Shown here piece by piece: positions 1 through 9,376 of a stretch of 31,896 nucleotides of DNA (position 1 is the first letter of the stretch; each line of letters opens with the position of its first letter). The position numbers and the translations under genes are program-made. The stretch is from NCBI GenBank assembly GCA_009731375.1, contig BJOX01000016.1, positions 701,474 to 733,369 of the forward strand, read 5' to 3'. This DNA is from Paulinella micropora. Its lineage: Eukaryota; Cercozoa; Imbricatea; Euglyphida. Under the pieces are notes generated by a model, which did not search any database, was not told the origin of the DNA, and saw nothing but the letters and a program-made list of their open reading frames with translations.

Positions 1-17
1 CATCATCCCAACTGCTT

Positions 18-19
<2 letters not shown>

Positions 20-82
<63 letters not shown>
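20..82. repeat. (CT)n microsatellite
   Basis: About 31 uninterrupted CT dinucleotides, seen directly. Positions 83-430 after it hold no ORF of note and nothing else I can name. Confidence 0.95.
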
Positions 83-85
<3 letters not shown>

Positions 86-430
86 TGCTGCTCGTAACCG
101 TTATTCCCATAGAATTATTAATTCAGTTTTAGTCAAGTAGTAGTAATAATAATTTTATCTTAAGTTAGACGGATGCAATCAATGGCCTTTTTATCACTAT
201 TACTTGGATTTCAGTCCTGAACTTTAGTATTACCTTTATTAAGTAATTCATCTTATTTTCTGGAATGTCTGAACCAACACCTTGTGTAGTTCCAGTTTTG
301 AGTAGTGACGTGTCACTTTTCCTTCCTTTCATCAAAAGGGCAATGACTGATTAAAGATTGTCTCTGCATTCAGACTTGTCTCTTTATTAATATTGTGACC
401 GGACACTTGGCTTCACCGCTAAGAACTCCA

Positions 431-438
431 TATATAAA
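431..438 (+). promoter_or_regulatory. candidate TATA box
   Basis: TATATAAA lies about 180 bp before a strong 5' splice site (AAAAG followed by GTGAGTAC, at 615/616) and about 1.5 kb before the ORF that starts at 1969. That layout fits a core promoter with a short non-coding first exon (roughly 460-615). Any ATG in that exon soon meets a stop. The motif is common by chance in AT-rich DNA, so the call rests on context. Confidence 0.4.
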
Positions 439-1084
439 CCGCAAAGCACTAATTGCTTAAATGTTATGAGCCTTGATTGGCTCGGGGTTCAGTCCACCGC
501 GACAACGAGACAGAGACAGTGACAGTGACTTTCTCGATAGATCTATACCTGACAATTTCACAAAACTGAGAACGAAACAGTCTTGCCTGGAGGAAAAGCC
601 TCACCTAGCGAAAAGGTGAGTACAGAGATATCACTCGGAGCAGAGTGGCAGAGAGCCACTCCGACTCTGTTTAAAAGTTTGTTGGCAGGCTCTGATTAAG
701 AGTTGTCTACCGGGCCATGACCTCAATCGAAATAGCGCTGCCTGATAGCGAAAGTGAACGTGAGAAGGGCCAAAGAAGCCCACATTTTATCCCATCTCGC
801 ACAGTAGGAGTTAGCGTTAAGGTCGATGTGGTCATAGCTACAGGAAGATAAACACATACATACATTCAGCCTGCTATATATACTATACTATGATGCTGAT
901 CTCCCTCACGCCCTGCAGGCTCCCGGTCTGATTAACAGGGGGAACTAAGGCTAACTCACTAAGAAACTAATTATTCTACTGATGAAATTAAACTACAACA
1001 CTTAGGATGCAATACTACACAACTCAAACAACTTATTTATACTTTTTTCCAGTCCTGTCCAGTGTTTTCTCGTCCCAGGTGCCA

Positions 1085-1410
1085 TGGACAATTTCCCTTT
1101 TTACTTTGTCGATTTCCTATTTCACCCCTATCAACATGAAATTTTCTCTCACTGGCCGTGTTGCTTATCCTTCCACTCTAACTCAACTACATCCGTTACA
1201 GCAAAACCGAAACCAGTCCCAAGCCACAGACTTCCCTTTCACAACCGTCATCGTGAGCACAGCTCCAAAGCCCTTTACCCACCCTGCCCCTTACCTTACT
1301 CTTGCACTTTCCCTATAAACAAAACCTAATACTTACTCTTATGACAAAGGGGTGAGCACGGTCACTCGTGGTTTGGTAAACCCCTGTTATTAAATAACGA
1401 TTCTTGAAAG
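1085..1410. repeat. diverged direct repeat, copy A
   Basis: Roughly 325 bp that resembles 1570-1899. Most of it has drifted, but the last 65 bp (1346-1410) differ from 1835-1899 at only about four positions. That block can fold: AGGGGT (1348-1353) pairs with ACCCCT (1380-1385). It is inside the candidate intron. Confidence 0.7.
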
Positions 1411-1569
1411 CTAGATTATGTCAGCAGTAGAATAATTTTTCTTTCTCTTCTCTTAACAAAATCACTGAGGAACTAGTAATTTACTATACAAAATGGAATC
1501 TGTCAAACTTATTTCCACCCTACCAGTAATTTATCGCCTAAGGTGCACTGGAAAATTTTCCTTTTTACA

Positions 1570-1899
1570 GAAGCAATTTCCCTTTTTACCCATATCAACT
1601 CGTAATTTTCTCACTTTGACCGTACTACCAACGCTTCCATTTTAACGCAACCACATCCGTAACCACACAACCAAACCAACTAAACTAGTCTTGCAACACG
1701 ACTTCCGTCTCACAACCTTCGTCGTGAGCATACCGCACAAGCCTTGGCAACTAAGCGCACACCAAAACCCTTTACCCTTACCTTACCCTTACCCTCAAAC
1801 TCAAACTTAAACTTGAACTTACTTAACCTTTGGCAAAGGGGTGAGCACGGTCACTCGAGGTCTGGTAAACCCCTGTTATTAAATGACTATTCTTGAAAG
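1570..1899. repeat. diverged direct repeat, copy B
   Basis: Second copy of the preceding repeat. The conserved block is 1835-1899, with the same stem (AGGGGT 1837-1842, ACCCCT 1869-1874). An A/C-rich stretch at 1760-1830 has no counterpart of the same length in copy A, so the copies also differ by indels. Confidence 0.7.
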
Positions 1900-1968
1900 T
1901 TACATCTGCATCCTTGTCCCTCCTCAGGGTTCGGGATTCGACACGTCTGGCCTACCAGACCGCCTACG

Positions 1969-3321
1969 ATGAGCAATCATCGCAGAGACAAGCCCTCAAG
2001 AACTGGAGAAGACGCAAGCAACTACAACTCTGGGACCCAGTCTCAACGACACCGCGACTCCTACCGCCGAAGAAGTAGGTCAGCCTCCCCATACCACAGA
2101 CGGAGATCAGAATCACCACACCGCACCTACCAGCAACGATCTAGCCAACAGTACAACAACAGACCTGATTACAATCCACGTCGAGCACGTAGTCCTACTC
2201 GAAGCCTCCAAAGCTCACACTCGGGAAAAAGACGGTCACCATCCCCAAACACAACAAGACGCAATCGACCTGGCAACTATGATCATGAGCAACGTCAACG
2301 TGGAGACAGACAGCAACATCGACATCAATCGGTTTCGCATCAAAGCTCTAAGCATAGCTACGAACCCGACTCCACTCACTCACCACAGAAACAAGAACAG
2401 AACACTACTTGCCCTCGCTCTCCCAACCCCTATCAAAAGAGTATGGAAAAACTTAGAGCAGACAGAGAACGAGAAAAAGAACAAGAGAAGTTGCAGCAAC
2501 AGAAGCAGCCAAGACAAAGAAACAAACAAGCAGTCCCACCCCTACACTTTGATCGGCTAAGCACCCTAGATGTGTGTCATACTACACTTCTCATGGAATT
2601 CACTAACGGGCAAGCTCGTGATTGGAAGTTCAATTTACTTTCCCGTAGTCAGAAAGTAGAACTTGGAGCAGAAGGCCAAGAGATGAAAGACGAACAACGA
2701 ATCGATGCCTGGATAAACACCCCTCCCTCAAGAACCCCACGCCTACCACTCCTTATCCCTTTCTATGGCGGAGCACACCGCGCTTTCATTGAAACTCTCC
2801 TCTCGCAGATTGAAGACAAGTCGCCTAACCGGACGAAGCAAGAAGCACAAAGCAAAGCAATGATCGAAGCAGCGAAGACTGGCAGTGTCAAACAACCAGA
2901 AGACCCAGACCTGGGCTGCATCTCCTTCGAAGGCATGATCCATCTACTCACCAGAAATGGCTACTGGTCTTGGAAACTAGTTGCACATCTATACGATTGT
3001 CTGTACGTCGCTCATACGTCCACTGAGAGGGAACCGGGAACCCAGGAAGGTGAGGCCCTATCTGCAACTGAAATTATACACCACTCCTACTTCTCCAAAA
3101 TCTCAAGCCTCTGGTTCGAAACAATGAGGAAATCTGTCGAGCAACAACGCAACCACTGGCGAATGGGAAACGCACTCAACGACTGCCTCGCCAATGCACT
3201 CCTCTCTATGCTCGACTACATTCACTCACACTACGACGACGCCAAATCCCTCTCAACCCCATGGCACAACGAAAACAACAGCAAGCGAATGAACCTGAAC
3301 GCCCAACCACAATCGAACTGA
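1969..3321 (+). CDS. RS-rich N-terminal protein with unrecognised C-terminal region
   Basis: 450 codons from an ATG just after a likely 3' splice site. Residues 1-130 are an RS/RSP-rich, disordered, basic tract like those of splicing-related SR proteins. Residues about 155-190 are a charged E/K/Q stretch that may form a coiled coil. Residues about 195-430 look folded, with regular hydrophobic spacing and motifs such as DVCHTTLLMEF, LPLLIPFYGG and YWSWKLVAHLYDC. I recognise no family there and see no RNA-recognition motif. The last 17 or so residues are probably out of frame: the coding signal appears to pass to another frame at a CCCC run near 3258. It could be a host nuclear protein or the first ORF of a retroelement; no RT or protease follows it. 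Confidence 0.6.
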   Translation: MSNHRRDKPSRTGEDASNYNSGTQSQRHRDSYRRRSRSASPYHRRRSESPHRTYQQRSSQQYNNRPDYNPRRARSPTRSLQSSHSGKRRSPSPNTTRRNRPGNYDHEQRQRGDRQQHRHQSVSHQSSKHSYEPDSTHSPQKQEQNTTCPRSPNPYQKSMEKLRADREREKEQEKLQQQKQPRQRNKQAVPPLHFDRLSTLDVCHTTLLMEFTNGQARDWKFNLLSRSQKVELGAEGQEMKDEQRIDAWINTPPSRTPRLPLLIPFYGGAHRAFIETLLSQIEDKSPNRTKQEAQSKAMIEAAKTGSVKQPEDPDLGCISFEGMIHLLTRNGYWSWKLVAHLYDCLYVAHTSTEREPGTQEGEALSATEIIHHSYFSKISSLWFETMRKSVEQQRNHWRMGNALNDCLANALLSMLDYIHSHYDDAKSLSTPWHNENNSKRMNLNAQPQSN

Positions 3322-3992
3322 AACCTGCACCAGTTGTACTAAGACGCAAGCAGACCATCACCAAGTCTGAAAAGGAGGAACAAGTCAAGAAAGCGAAAAT
3401 AGACTCTACCACCGATCAATCTGCGTCTACTGCGCAGAAACCACATCTGGACGATTCCTCTGGAGGCAAACAAGAAGCAAAGTCGCAACAAACGAAGAAG
3501 GCCCTAACCCTGGACGACGAAGAATCTCAAAATAGCTCCTCCTCAGGGTTCGCGCCAACACTATCCCAAAACCTAAACTACCCCACTCATAACTACTTTA
3601 CAACCAGCCTCATTATCAAACTACCACAAATAACTCTTTCTTGTCCTTTGGCAGTAGCTCGCGCTCACCCACCCCGCAGAATACTCAACCGCCCAAACTA
3701 CCGACATCAGACGCAGAAGCGCCAACGGAGGAAACAGGAAGCATGGCTTTGAAAGAAGAGGAAGTCTATGAGGATCACTCTCCGGTCCCCCATACTCGCT
3801 TACGCAACCCCCTTACGCAACCCCCATGCCCTACTAGTCCCACCCAAACCACTACCTCTGACAAAGATCTCAGCTTACTATACTACTAATGACCCCCTTA
3901 GCGATGATGACCCAGAGGAAAGAGGAAATGATGCACTGCAGCAGCTAACACAACTCCCGCAGGATCCACTACAACGTCTGTTTCGTCTGTAG
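3261..3992 (+). pseudogene. frame-shifted C-terminal part of the RS-rich ORF
   Basis: Downstream of the 450-codon ORF, protein-like composition continues but moves between frames. 3261 to about 3595 reads as an E/K/Q/S-rich chain (QRKQQQANEPERP, EKEEQVKKAKID). About 3593-3887 reads in the -1 frame (SFGSSSRSPTPQNTQPPK, EEEVYEDHS). About 3880-3992 reads in the +1 frame (DPLSDDDPEERGNDALQQL) and ends at TAG. Three single-base shifts in 730 bp suggest a decayed gene or uncorrected sequencing indels. Introns are less likely, because no GT-AG pairs sit at the change points. The whole is low-complexity and disordered, fitting a tail of the same protein. Confidence 0.45.
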
Positions 3993-4651
3993 TGAATTGT
4001 GATTCCCGTGTCACACCCCTTCGTCAGACCACTTCGGAAGTATAAGGACTCAACGTGTGTGGGTGCCCTACCTGGCCACACTAGTATAGTTCTCTTTCTT
4101 CTCTCTTATACATATTTTCTTTCTTTCTTTGGATGGATAGAAAATAGACAAGCTAGCTAGACTAGTAGGTCTATAGTAACTAATCTAAGCATTAGATAGT
4201 GCGTGCGAGTATATCATGCATTTTGTGTTAGAGGGTATGTACGAACATAGGCTCAAAGTCTGCATATCTTCAATAACATTTTGCTACTTTATTTCGCTTT
4301 CTATATTGCTTAGTCTTGGTGCTTTTTTGTTTAAGAGTTCTCACTTATATTGTTTTGTAGTGCGTTTGTGTGTTGAATACTGTTTCCATATGTATTTTTG
4401 GTGTCGATATATTATGCCTCGTACGTTTGCATTATATCTTTATGTGATGTTGATGGATGAACATCATAATATGATTACACTATACGTGTATGAGCCTTTA
4501 TGTTTGTGTTTTATCCTGTCAGAGTTACACGACATGATGAGTGCTTATTTACTTGGTGTCATATAGACGACATGATGAGTGCTTATTTACTTGGTGTTAT
4601 GTTGCGATTATCGTGTTGTGTTGATTGAAGCAGTATAGATCAACAGAGTGA
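3993..4651. other. no convincing gene; short tandem duplication
   Basis: AT-rich sequence after the RS-rich gene. A 116-codon ORF at 4216-4566 is hydrophobic and cysteine-rich in the way random T-rich DNA is, and I do not support it. A block of about 30 bp (ACGACATGATGAGTGCTTAT and following) at 4529 is repeated in tandem at 4567, period 38 bp. No polyadenylation signal is obvious close to 3992. Confidence 0.6.
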
Positions 4652-4652
4652 G

Positions 4653-4694
<42 letters not shown>
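4652..4694. repeat. (GA)n microsatellite
   Basis: About 21 GA dinucleotides. The flanks (4610-4960) are also rich in GAGA and GTGAG, without an ORF of note. Confidence 0.9.
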
Positions 4695-4699
<5 letters not shown>

Positions 4700-5827
4700 A
4701 GGCAGAGCAGCAGGCAGAGTGAATGCTATGATAGAGGAGCCAAAGAGAGTAAGTGAGGCTCAAGAGTGATTAGCATGAGAGAGATAGTAAGCCTGCGTGA
4801 GATTACTGCGTGCATGCACCATGAATGACGAGCAGCTAGCGTGATGGTGTGCGTAGGACTCGAGTATAGCTTTTAGCTTATAGAGAGAAAAGACACTTTG
4901 AAATTGTGAGTAGTCGTGAGTAGAGCTGACGAAGGAGAGAGAAGAGCGACTGTGATTGAATTCATTGTTGTCGTGCTGCTGAATTGTATTTGTGTGTTGT
5001 GTGATTTTGTGCTGCACGGATGTGTGCGATGTATGATCCGTGCCTCTACTATCATTTGCATGTATGCCACTTACGAATGCATTGTACGTGCGTTGCGTTT
5101 TTGTTTTCTTTGTGTTTACATGTTGTCCTTGTTTTTGTGTTGTTTTATCGCCGAGTGCATGGTGTGTGGTGTCATTGTTACATAACTGTGCCTAGCATGC
5201 ATGTCGTCCATCGTTATGATTGTTTGGTCATAAATGGTCAGAGTTGATTTCTTTCGATTGTCTTTACCTATGTTCTGACGAGATGTCGTGTAAATTGTGT
5301 GTGTGACTGCATGAATGGGTTTGGATAGAGTTGCATTTTCTCTTTTCATCCTGTATGTCTATATGAATTGTACGACTTGTCTTAGTCTGAACTACGTTTT
5401 GACCAAACGCATGACATGTAATGTGATATGTGCTATGAGGCGGCGGCGAGAGTGAGGACAAGGATGAGGTAGGGGAGTTACAGTACAGAGATAGTACGCT
5501 AAGTTAGCACAGAGCGAGTGAGTGATTGGTCGCTAGAAGAGTGCTTGAGAGACTTTGGCATTAATGCGGCTAAGAGCGTGTGAGGTGCTAGCTAAGCTGA
5601 AAGGATTAGTGTCTCATGAGCGAGAATGATGAGCGCTGTGATGTTGTGTTAGTGCCATGTGTGTGCACGCTTGCGTATTGAGTGGGGGACATGTGGTGGG
5701 GCGTGTGACAGGAAATGCATGCATGACCCATGTCGTTCTCCGCTTGTGTGTTGTGCTGTGGATGTTTGAATCAGTTGTGCGTGGGTTGCATGAGTTTGAT
5801 TCGTGTTCACATTTGTGATTATGTCGT

Positions 5828-6023
5828 GTTTCATGTGTGTTGCGTTTGCGTATAACATGTGTGAAGGTAAAGCGATACATACTGTGTGTGTGTATCGTGA
5901 GCGACATAGAGGTGATGTTGTCGACGGAGAGAGTGAGAATGTTGTGTTCCACATGTATTACGTTTGCGTATAACATGTGTGAGGGTAAAGCGATATATAC
6001 TGTGTGTGTGCATCGTGAGCGAC
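5828..6023. repeat. 118-bp-period direct repeat
   Basis: About 78 bp at 5828-5905 recurs at 5946-6023, sharing CGTTTGCGTATAACATGTGT and a GTGTGTGT..ATCGTGAGCGACAT end. The copies differ at several positions. The same pair is at 10239-10434 in the second copy of the large segment. Confidence 0.8.
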
Positions 6024-7018
6024 ATGTAACTCTGTGATTATTCATTTTGTTTGTGAGTCGATGTTATGATTTCTCGGTACGAAGGTGGCGGAAAGAGAAA
6101 TCGTTGTCATGTTGTGCACAGAGAGTTGCGTAGAGTTTTTGACAGTTCCGCGCGAGAGATATTTCTCGTAACAGTGCATTTTTCGTGATATAGCGTAGTG
6201 TGTGCATCTGTGACAATGTGAGTATCTTCTAGTGATTACTGTAGAATTATAGATTTGCTAGGCGTGAAACTAGTGATTTTTGAATTTAAACTATATTGTT
6301 AGAAAAATACAGTGTTCACGTAGCGATGTGCAGCGCCTTCCGGAAAATTCTCGCAGTTGTGTTGTGTTGACGTGTCACGTAAAGCTAGTGAGAGTGTGTG
6401 GGGGCGTAGTGTTCTCATGTCATTTCTGTTCTTTAATAAGCAGATGCGAGCTAGTGACTAGTCAGAGAGAGGGTATGCTTAGAGGCAATTGCTAGGGTTC
6501 CATAGTGTGAGTCCTAGGATAACCCGCCAGAGAGCACCACACCATGAGAGACAAGTGAGAGGATATTCCCTACAGGTTTTCGTCGAGGGTGTGAAGTCCG
6601 CATTAGAGAGTTCTGCCGAGAGGAGAGAGTATTCCTGCCTTTTTATTGTTGTGTTCAATGAGCACATAGAGTTGCAAAAGAACCTGTATATGTAGTAGAA
6701 CAGAGTGTTCCTAGTAGCATCGAGAGTCGAGAGTGTCTACAGTGTTTTTGTGCCATATTGCCATTTGTCGTATCACTTGTTTTGTATTGTGTGTAAGAGG
6801 CCTTACTGCTTGTGGTTGTTTTACTTTACTCTTATCCCTTTTATATGACACTTATGCTTGGTTTTGATAACTGCGTCATGTCTTGATTGTTGTTGTCGTT
6901 TATATTATTAGCTTCATGACCATACACATCTATATTTTTACCATCTTTAGCAGGTATAGCAGGGAGGTAAAAAGGGGGGTGAGTAGTGTGAGTCACGCGA
7001 GAGCAAGTGAGCAAGTGA

Positions 7019-7190
7019 GTGCGAGCGAGCAAGGCAAGTGAGGACGAGAAGCGCGAGTGCGAAGCATGCGAGTGCGAGCGACCGCGTGTGATGAGCGCTA
7101 GTGCAAGCGAGCGAGCAAGGCAAGGGACGAGAGAGCGCGAGTGAGAAGCATGCAAGTGCGAGCGATCGCGTGTGATAAGCGCTAGTGCAA
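7019..7190. repeat. 84-bp tandem repeat, two units, GCGAG-rich
   Basis: Two units about 84 bp apart share GCGAGCGAGCAAGGCAAG, AGAAGCATGC/GAAGCATGC and GCGCTAGTGCAAG. The region is built from short GCGAG/GTGCGAG words. Repeated at 11430-11601. Confidence 0.75.
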
Positions 7191-7802
7191 GTGATGTGGT
7201 GGTGAGTGCGTAATGAGAACGAGTGTGAGTGCGCGAGAGAGAAACGAGAGTTTTTCATGCCGAGTGACCTTGTGTGTTGTGACTTAATCATGCTACTTGC
7301 ATTGTACCGGAAATCGCTTTCCGAGCGGCTCATAACATTTGAAAGTGTAATTACCCTGCCACTCACGGACCTAGTATCTTAATACACTCCTGTTTGCTAA
7401 GAGACTCCGTTAGAAATCGCGATGCCCAATCGACACACTTTAATCCGCAAGTAGAATAGCAGAACTGACAACTCAGATACAGTAACGAAACTTGAATAAA
7501 ATGCGTGGTCGCAACTGTAACTGATGCTCACTTGTTACTGTCCAATTCTGAATGCTAATAAAGACTGTTACGTCCGTCACACTTATTGACTAGAACTACT
7601 ATCATCCGACTATACGAATAAAACACTTTCCCACTTACAAAAGTAATTACTAACGGTAAACGTAATTAACTATCCAACGTTCATCCGTACCAATGGCAAG
7701 TATTCTCTTATAGAAGTTATAGTGTTTCTGTAAAAATTACTTGTAATAAAACCATAGTGTTTGTGTAAAATTAAGTGTCATAAACTGCAAAGGGGCCCCC
7801 TA

Positions 7803-7860
7803 CGCCCACCCTGCGCTGCCTGTCGCGCGGCGAGGTGGGTTCGGCAGCGCGGGGTTGGCG
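7803..7860. other. strong GC-rich stem-loop
   Basis: CGCCCACCCTGCGCTGCC (7803-7820) faces GGCAGCGCGGGGTTGGCG (7843-7860) across a 22-nt loop. Seventeen of 18 positions can pair, one of them as G-U on the plus strand. The duplicate is at 12214-12271. It could be an RNA structure, part of a mobile element, or chance in a local GC-rich patch. The 148-codon minus-strand ORF covering it (7778-8224) is not convincing as a protein. Confidence 0.6.
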
Positions 7861-7936
7861 TTGAGGCCCCCCTCCACTGCTTCAGGTACACATGCACTGC
7901 GGGCCAAAACACCTCTCTAACTACATCTATTACACC

Positions 7937-7955
7937 TCGGGTCTGCCGGACCCGA
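7937..7955. other. perfect 7-bp hairpin
   Basis: TCGGGTC, loop TGCCG, GACCCGA. It lies about 80 bp after the larger stem-loop and 55 bp before the MITE-like element. Repeated at 12348-12366. Confidence 0.55.
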
Positions 7956-8010
7956 AATCTTACTAAATATGTACATGCGCAACACAATAGAAAACAGTGA
8001 CGCAAGGAAA

Positions 8011-8173
8011 AGTGAAGAATTTCGGCCACCCTCAAATTTTGGCAAAAAAAATAACGTATCTTGCGGTGAAAATACCAGTGAAGATTCCGGCCACCCAAAG
8101 TTTTGTGCAAAAACAGCGTATTCTGCGGCGAAAAATCACTGGCCGAAATATTTCCTGACCGAAATTTTTCACT
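8011..8173. mobile_element. MITE-like fold-back element, copy 1
   Basis: An 18-bp terminal inverted repeat with 16 of 18 matches: AGTGAAGAATTTCGGCCA at 8011-8028 against the reverse complement of 8156-8173. Inside are two diverged direct units of about 65 bp, each starting AGTGAAGA and carrying CGGCCACCC and GCGGYGAAAA. The total is 163 bp with no coding capacity. No clear target-site duplication is seen. Confidence 0.5.
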
Positions 8174-8263
8174 CGTCCTTAGACATACAGCATGCTTGTC
8201 CTTTGCCTCTTTGAGCATCGACATAGATTGATATAATATTAATATAACATAACACTAACTAGA

Positions 8264-8592
8264 TTACGTTAGATTAGATTAGATTAGATTAGATTAGATT
8301 ATATTAGATTTTTTTACGCTCGTATGTTCTGTTATGTTAGTAATATGTTTGTTATATTCCATTATGTTATGGTTAGTTATGTTATGTTATGTCATGTTAT
8401 GTTATGTTATGTTATGTTATGTTATGTTCTATTATTTTATGTTATGTTATGTTAGATTACGTTATGTTACATTACGTTACGTTAAATTACGATACGTTAT
8501 GAAACGTCACGTTACGTCATCTCATGTTATGTTATGTTATGTTATGTTGTGTTATGTTATGTTACGTTACGTACGTTACGTTACGTTACGTT
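8264..8592. repeat. AGATT and ATGTT pentanucleotide arrays, copy 1
   Basis: About seven AGATT units (8268-8310) precede an array of TTATG/TTACG pentamers from about 8331 that runs into the 10-N gap. Open frames through it (repeating LCYVM) exist only because no stop falls in a 15-nt repeat period. Confidence 0.9.
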
Positions 8593-8602
8593 NNNNNNNN
8601 NN
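8593..8602. other. assembly gap, 10 N
   Basis: Fixed-size N run between two contigs; true size unknown. Confidence 0.98.
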
Positions 8603-9366
8603 TAACTCTGTGATTATTCATTTTGTTTGTGAGTCGATGTTATGATTTCTCGGTACGAAGGTGGCGGAAAGAGAAATCGTTGTCATGTTGTGCACAGAGA
8701 GTTGCGTAGAGTATATGACAGTTCCGCGCGAGAGATATTTCTCGTAACAGTGCATTTTTCGTGATATAGCGTAGTGTGTGCATCTGTGACAATGTGAGTA
8801 TCTTCTAGTGATTACTGTAGAATTATAGATTTGCTAGGCGTGAAACTAGTGATTTTTGAATTTAAACTATATTGTTAGAAAAATACAGTGTTCACGTAGC
8901 GATGTGCAGCGCCTTCCGGAAAATTCTCGCAGTTGTGTTGTGTTGACGTGTCACGTAAAGCTAGTGAGAGTGTGTGGGGGCGTAGTGTTCTCATGTCATT
9001 TCTGTTCTTTAATAGGCAGATGCGAGCTAGTGACTAGTCAGAGAGAGGGTATGCTTAGAGGCAATTGCTAGGGTTCCATAGTGTGAGTCCTAGGATAACC
9101 CGCCAGAGAGCACCACACCATGAGAGACAAGTGAGAGGATATTCCCTACAGGTTTTCGTCGAGGGTGTGAAGTCCGCATTAGAGAGTTCTGCCGAGAGGA
9201 GAGAGTATTCCTGCCTTTTTATTGTTGTGTTCAATGAGCACATAGAGTTGCAAAAGAACCTGTATATGTAGTAGAACAGAGTGTTCCTAGTAGCATCGAG
9301 AGTCGAGAGTGTCTACAGTGTTTTTGTGCCATATTGCCATTTGTCGTATCACTTGTTTTGTATTGT
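8603..9366. repeat. third, partial copy of the duplicated segment
   Basis: Equals 6027-6790 at offset 2576 and 10438-11201. At the positions where the two full copies differ (equivalents of 6137, 6139, 6439) it carries the bases of the second copy. It is bounded on both sides by 10-N gaps, so its place in the scaffold is not supported by sequence. Confidence 0.9.
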
Positions 9367-9376
9367 NNNNNNNNNN
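9367..9376. other. assembly gap, 10 N
   Basis: Second fixed-size N run, at the other end of the 764-bp contig. Confidence 0.98.

Larger units (their letters stand above)
616..1927 (+). other. candidate 5' intron of the RS-rich gene
   Basis: The donor is AAAAG|GTGAGTAC. The acceptor is a pyrimidine-rich stretch ending in CCTCAG at 1927, 41 nt before the ATG at 1969. A small perfect hairpin (AGTGGC, loop AGAGA, GCCACT, 644-660) lies just inside the donor. Short ORFs within (1007-1329) have no coding character. The splice sites are read by eye; no transcript evidence is available. Confidence 0.4.
4966..8592. repeat. 3.6-kb duplicated segment, copy 1
   Basis: Matches 9377-13003 at a constant offset of 4411 bp. 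I saw only four substitutions (5948, 6137, 6139, 6439) and no indels. It ends at an N gap inside the ATGTT array. No convincing gene is present: ORFs up to 148 codons are short, occur on both strands and lack family motifs. Internal features are listed separately. Several AATAAA strings occur (near 7495, 7557, 7617, 7745) without a gene to go with them. Confidence 0.9.

Noticed and set aside
5614-6045. 143-codon minus-strand ORF, also at 10025-10456
   Set aside because: His/Thr-rich chain over GTGTGT and direct repeats, with open frames on the other strand and no motif.
7830-7850. GGTGGGTTCGGC as a tRNA B box
   Set aside because: It is the loop and start of the 3' arm of the large stem-loop; no acceptor stem or A box fits.
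7778-8224. 148-codon minus-strand ORF, also at 12189-12635
   Set aside because: Spans a hairpin and the MITE-like element and encodes their sub-repeats; no domain seen.
8268-8310. AGATT repeats as telomere-like sequence
   Set aside because: Does not match TTAGGG or TTAGG telomere units, is short and interstitial.
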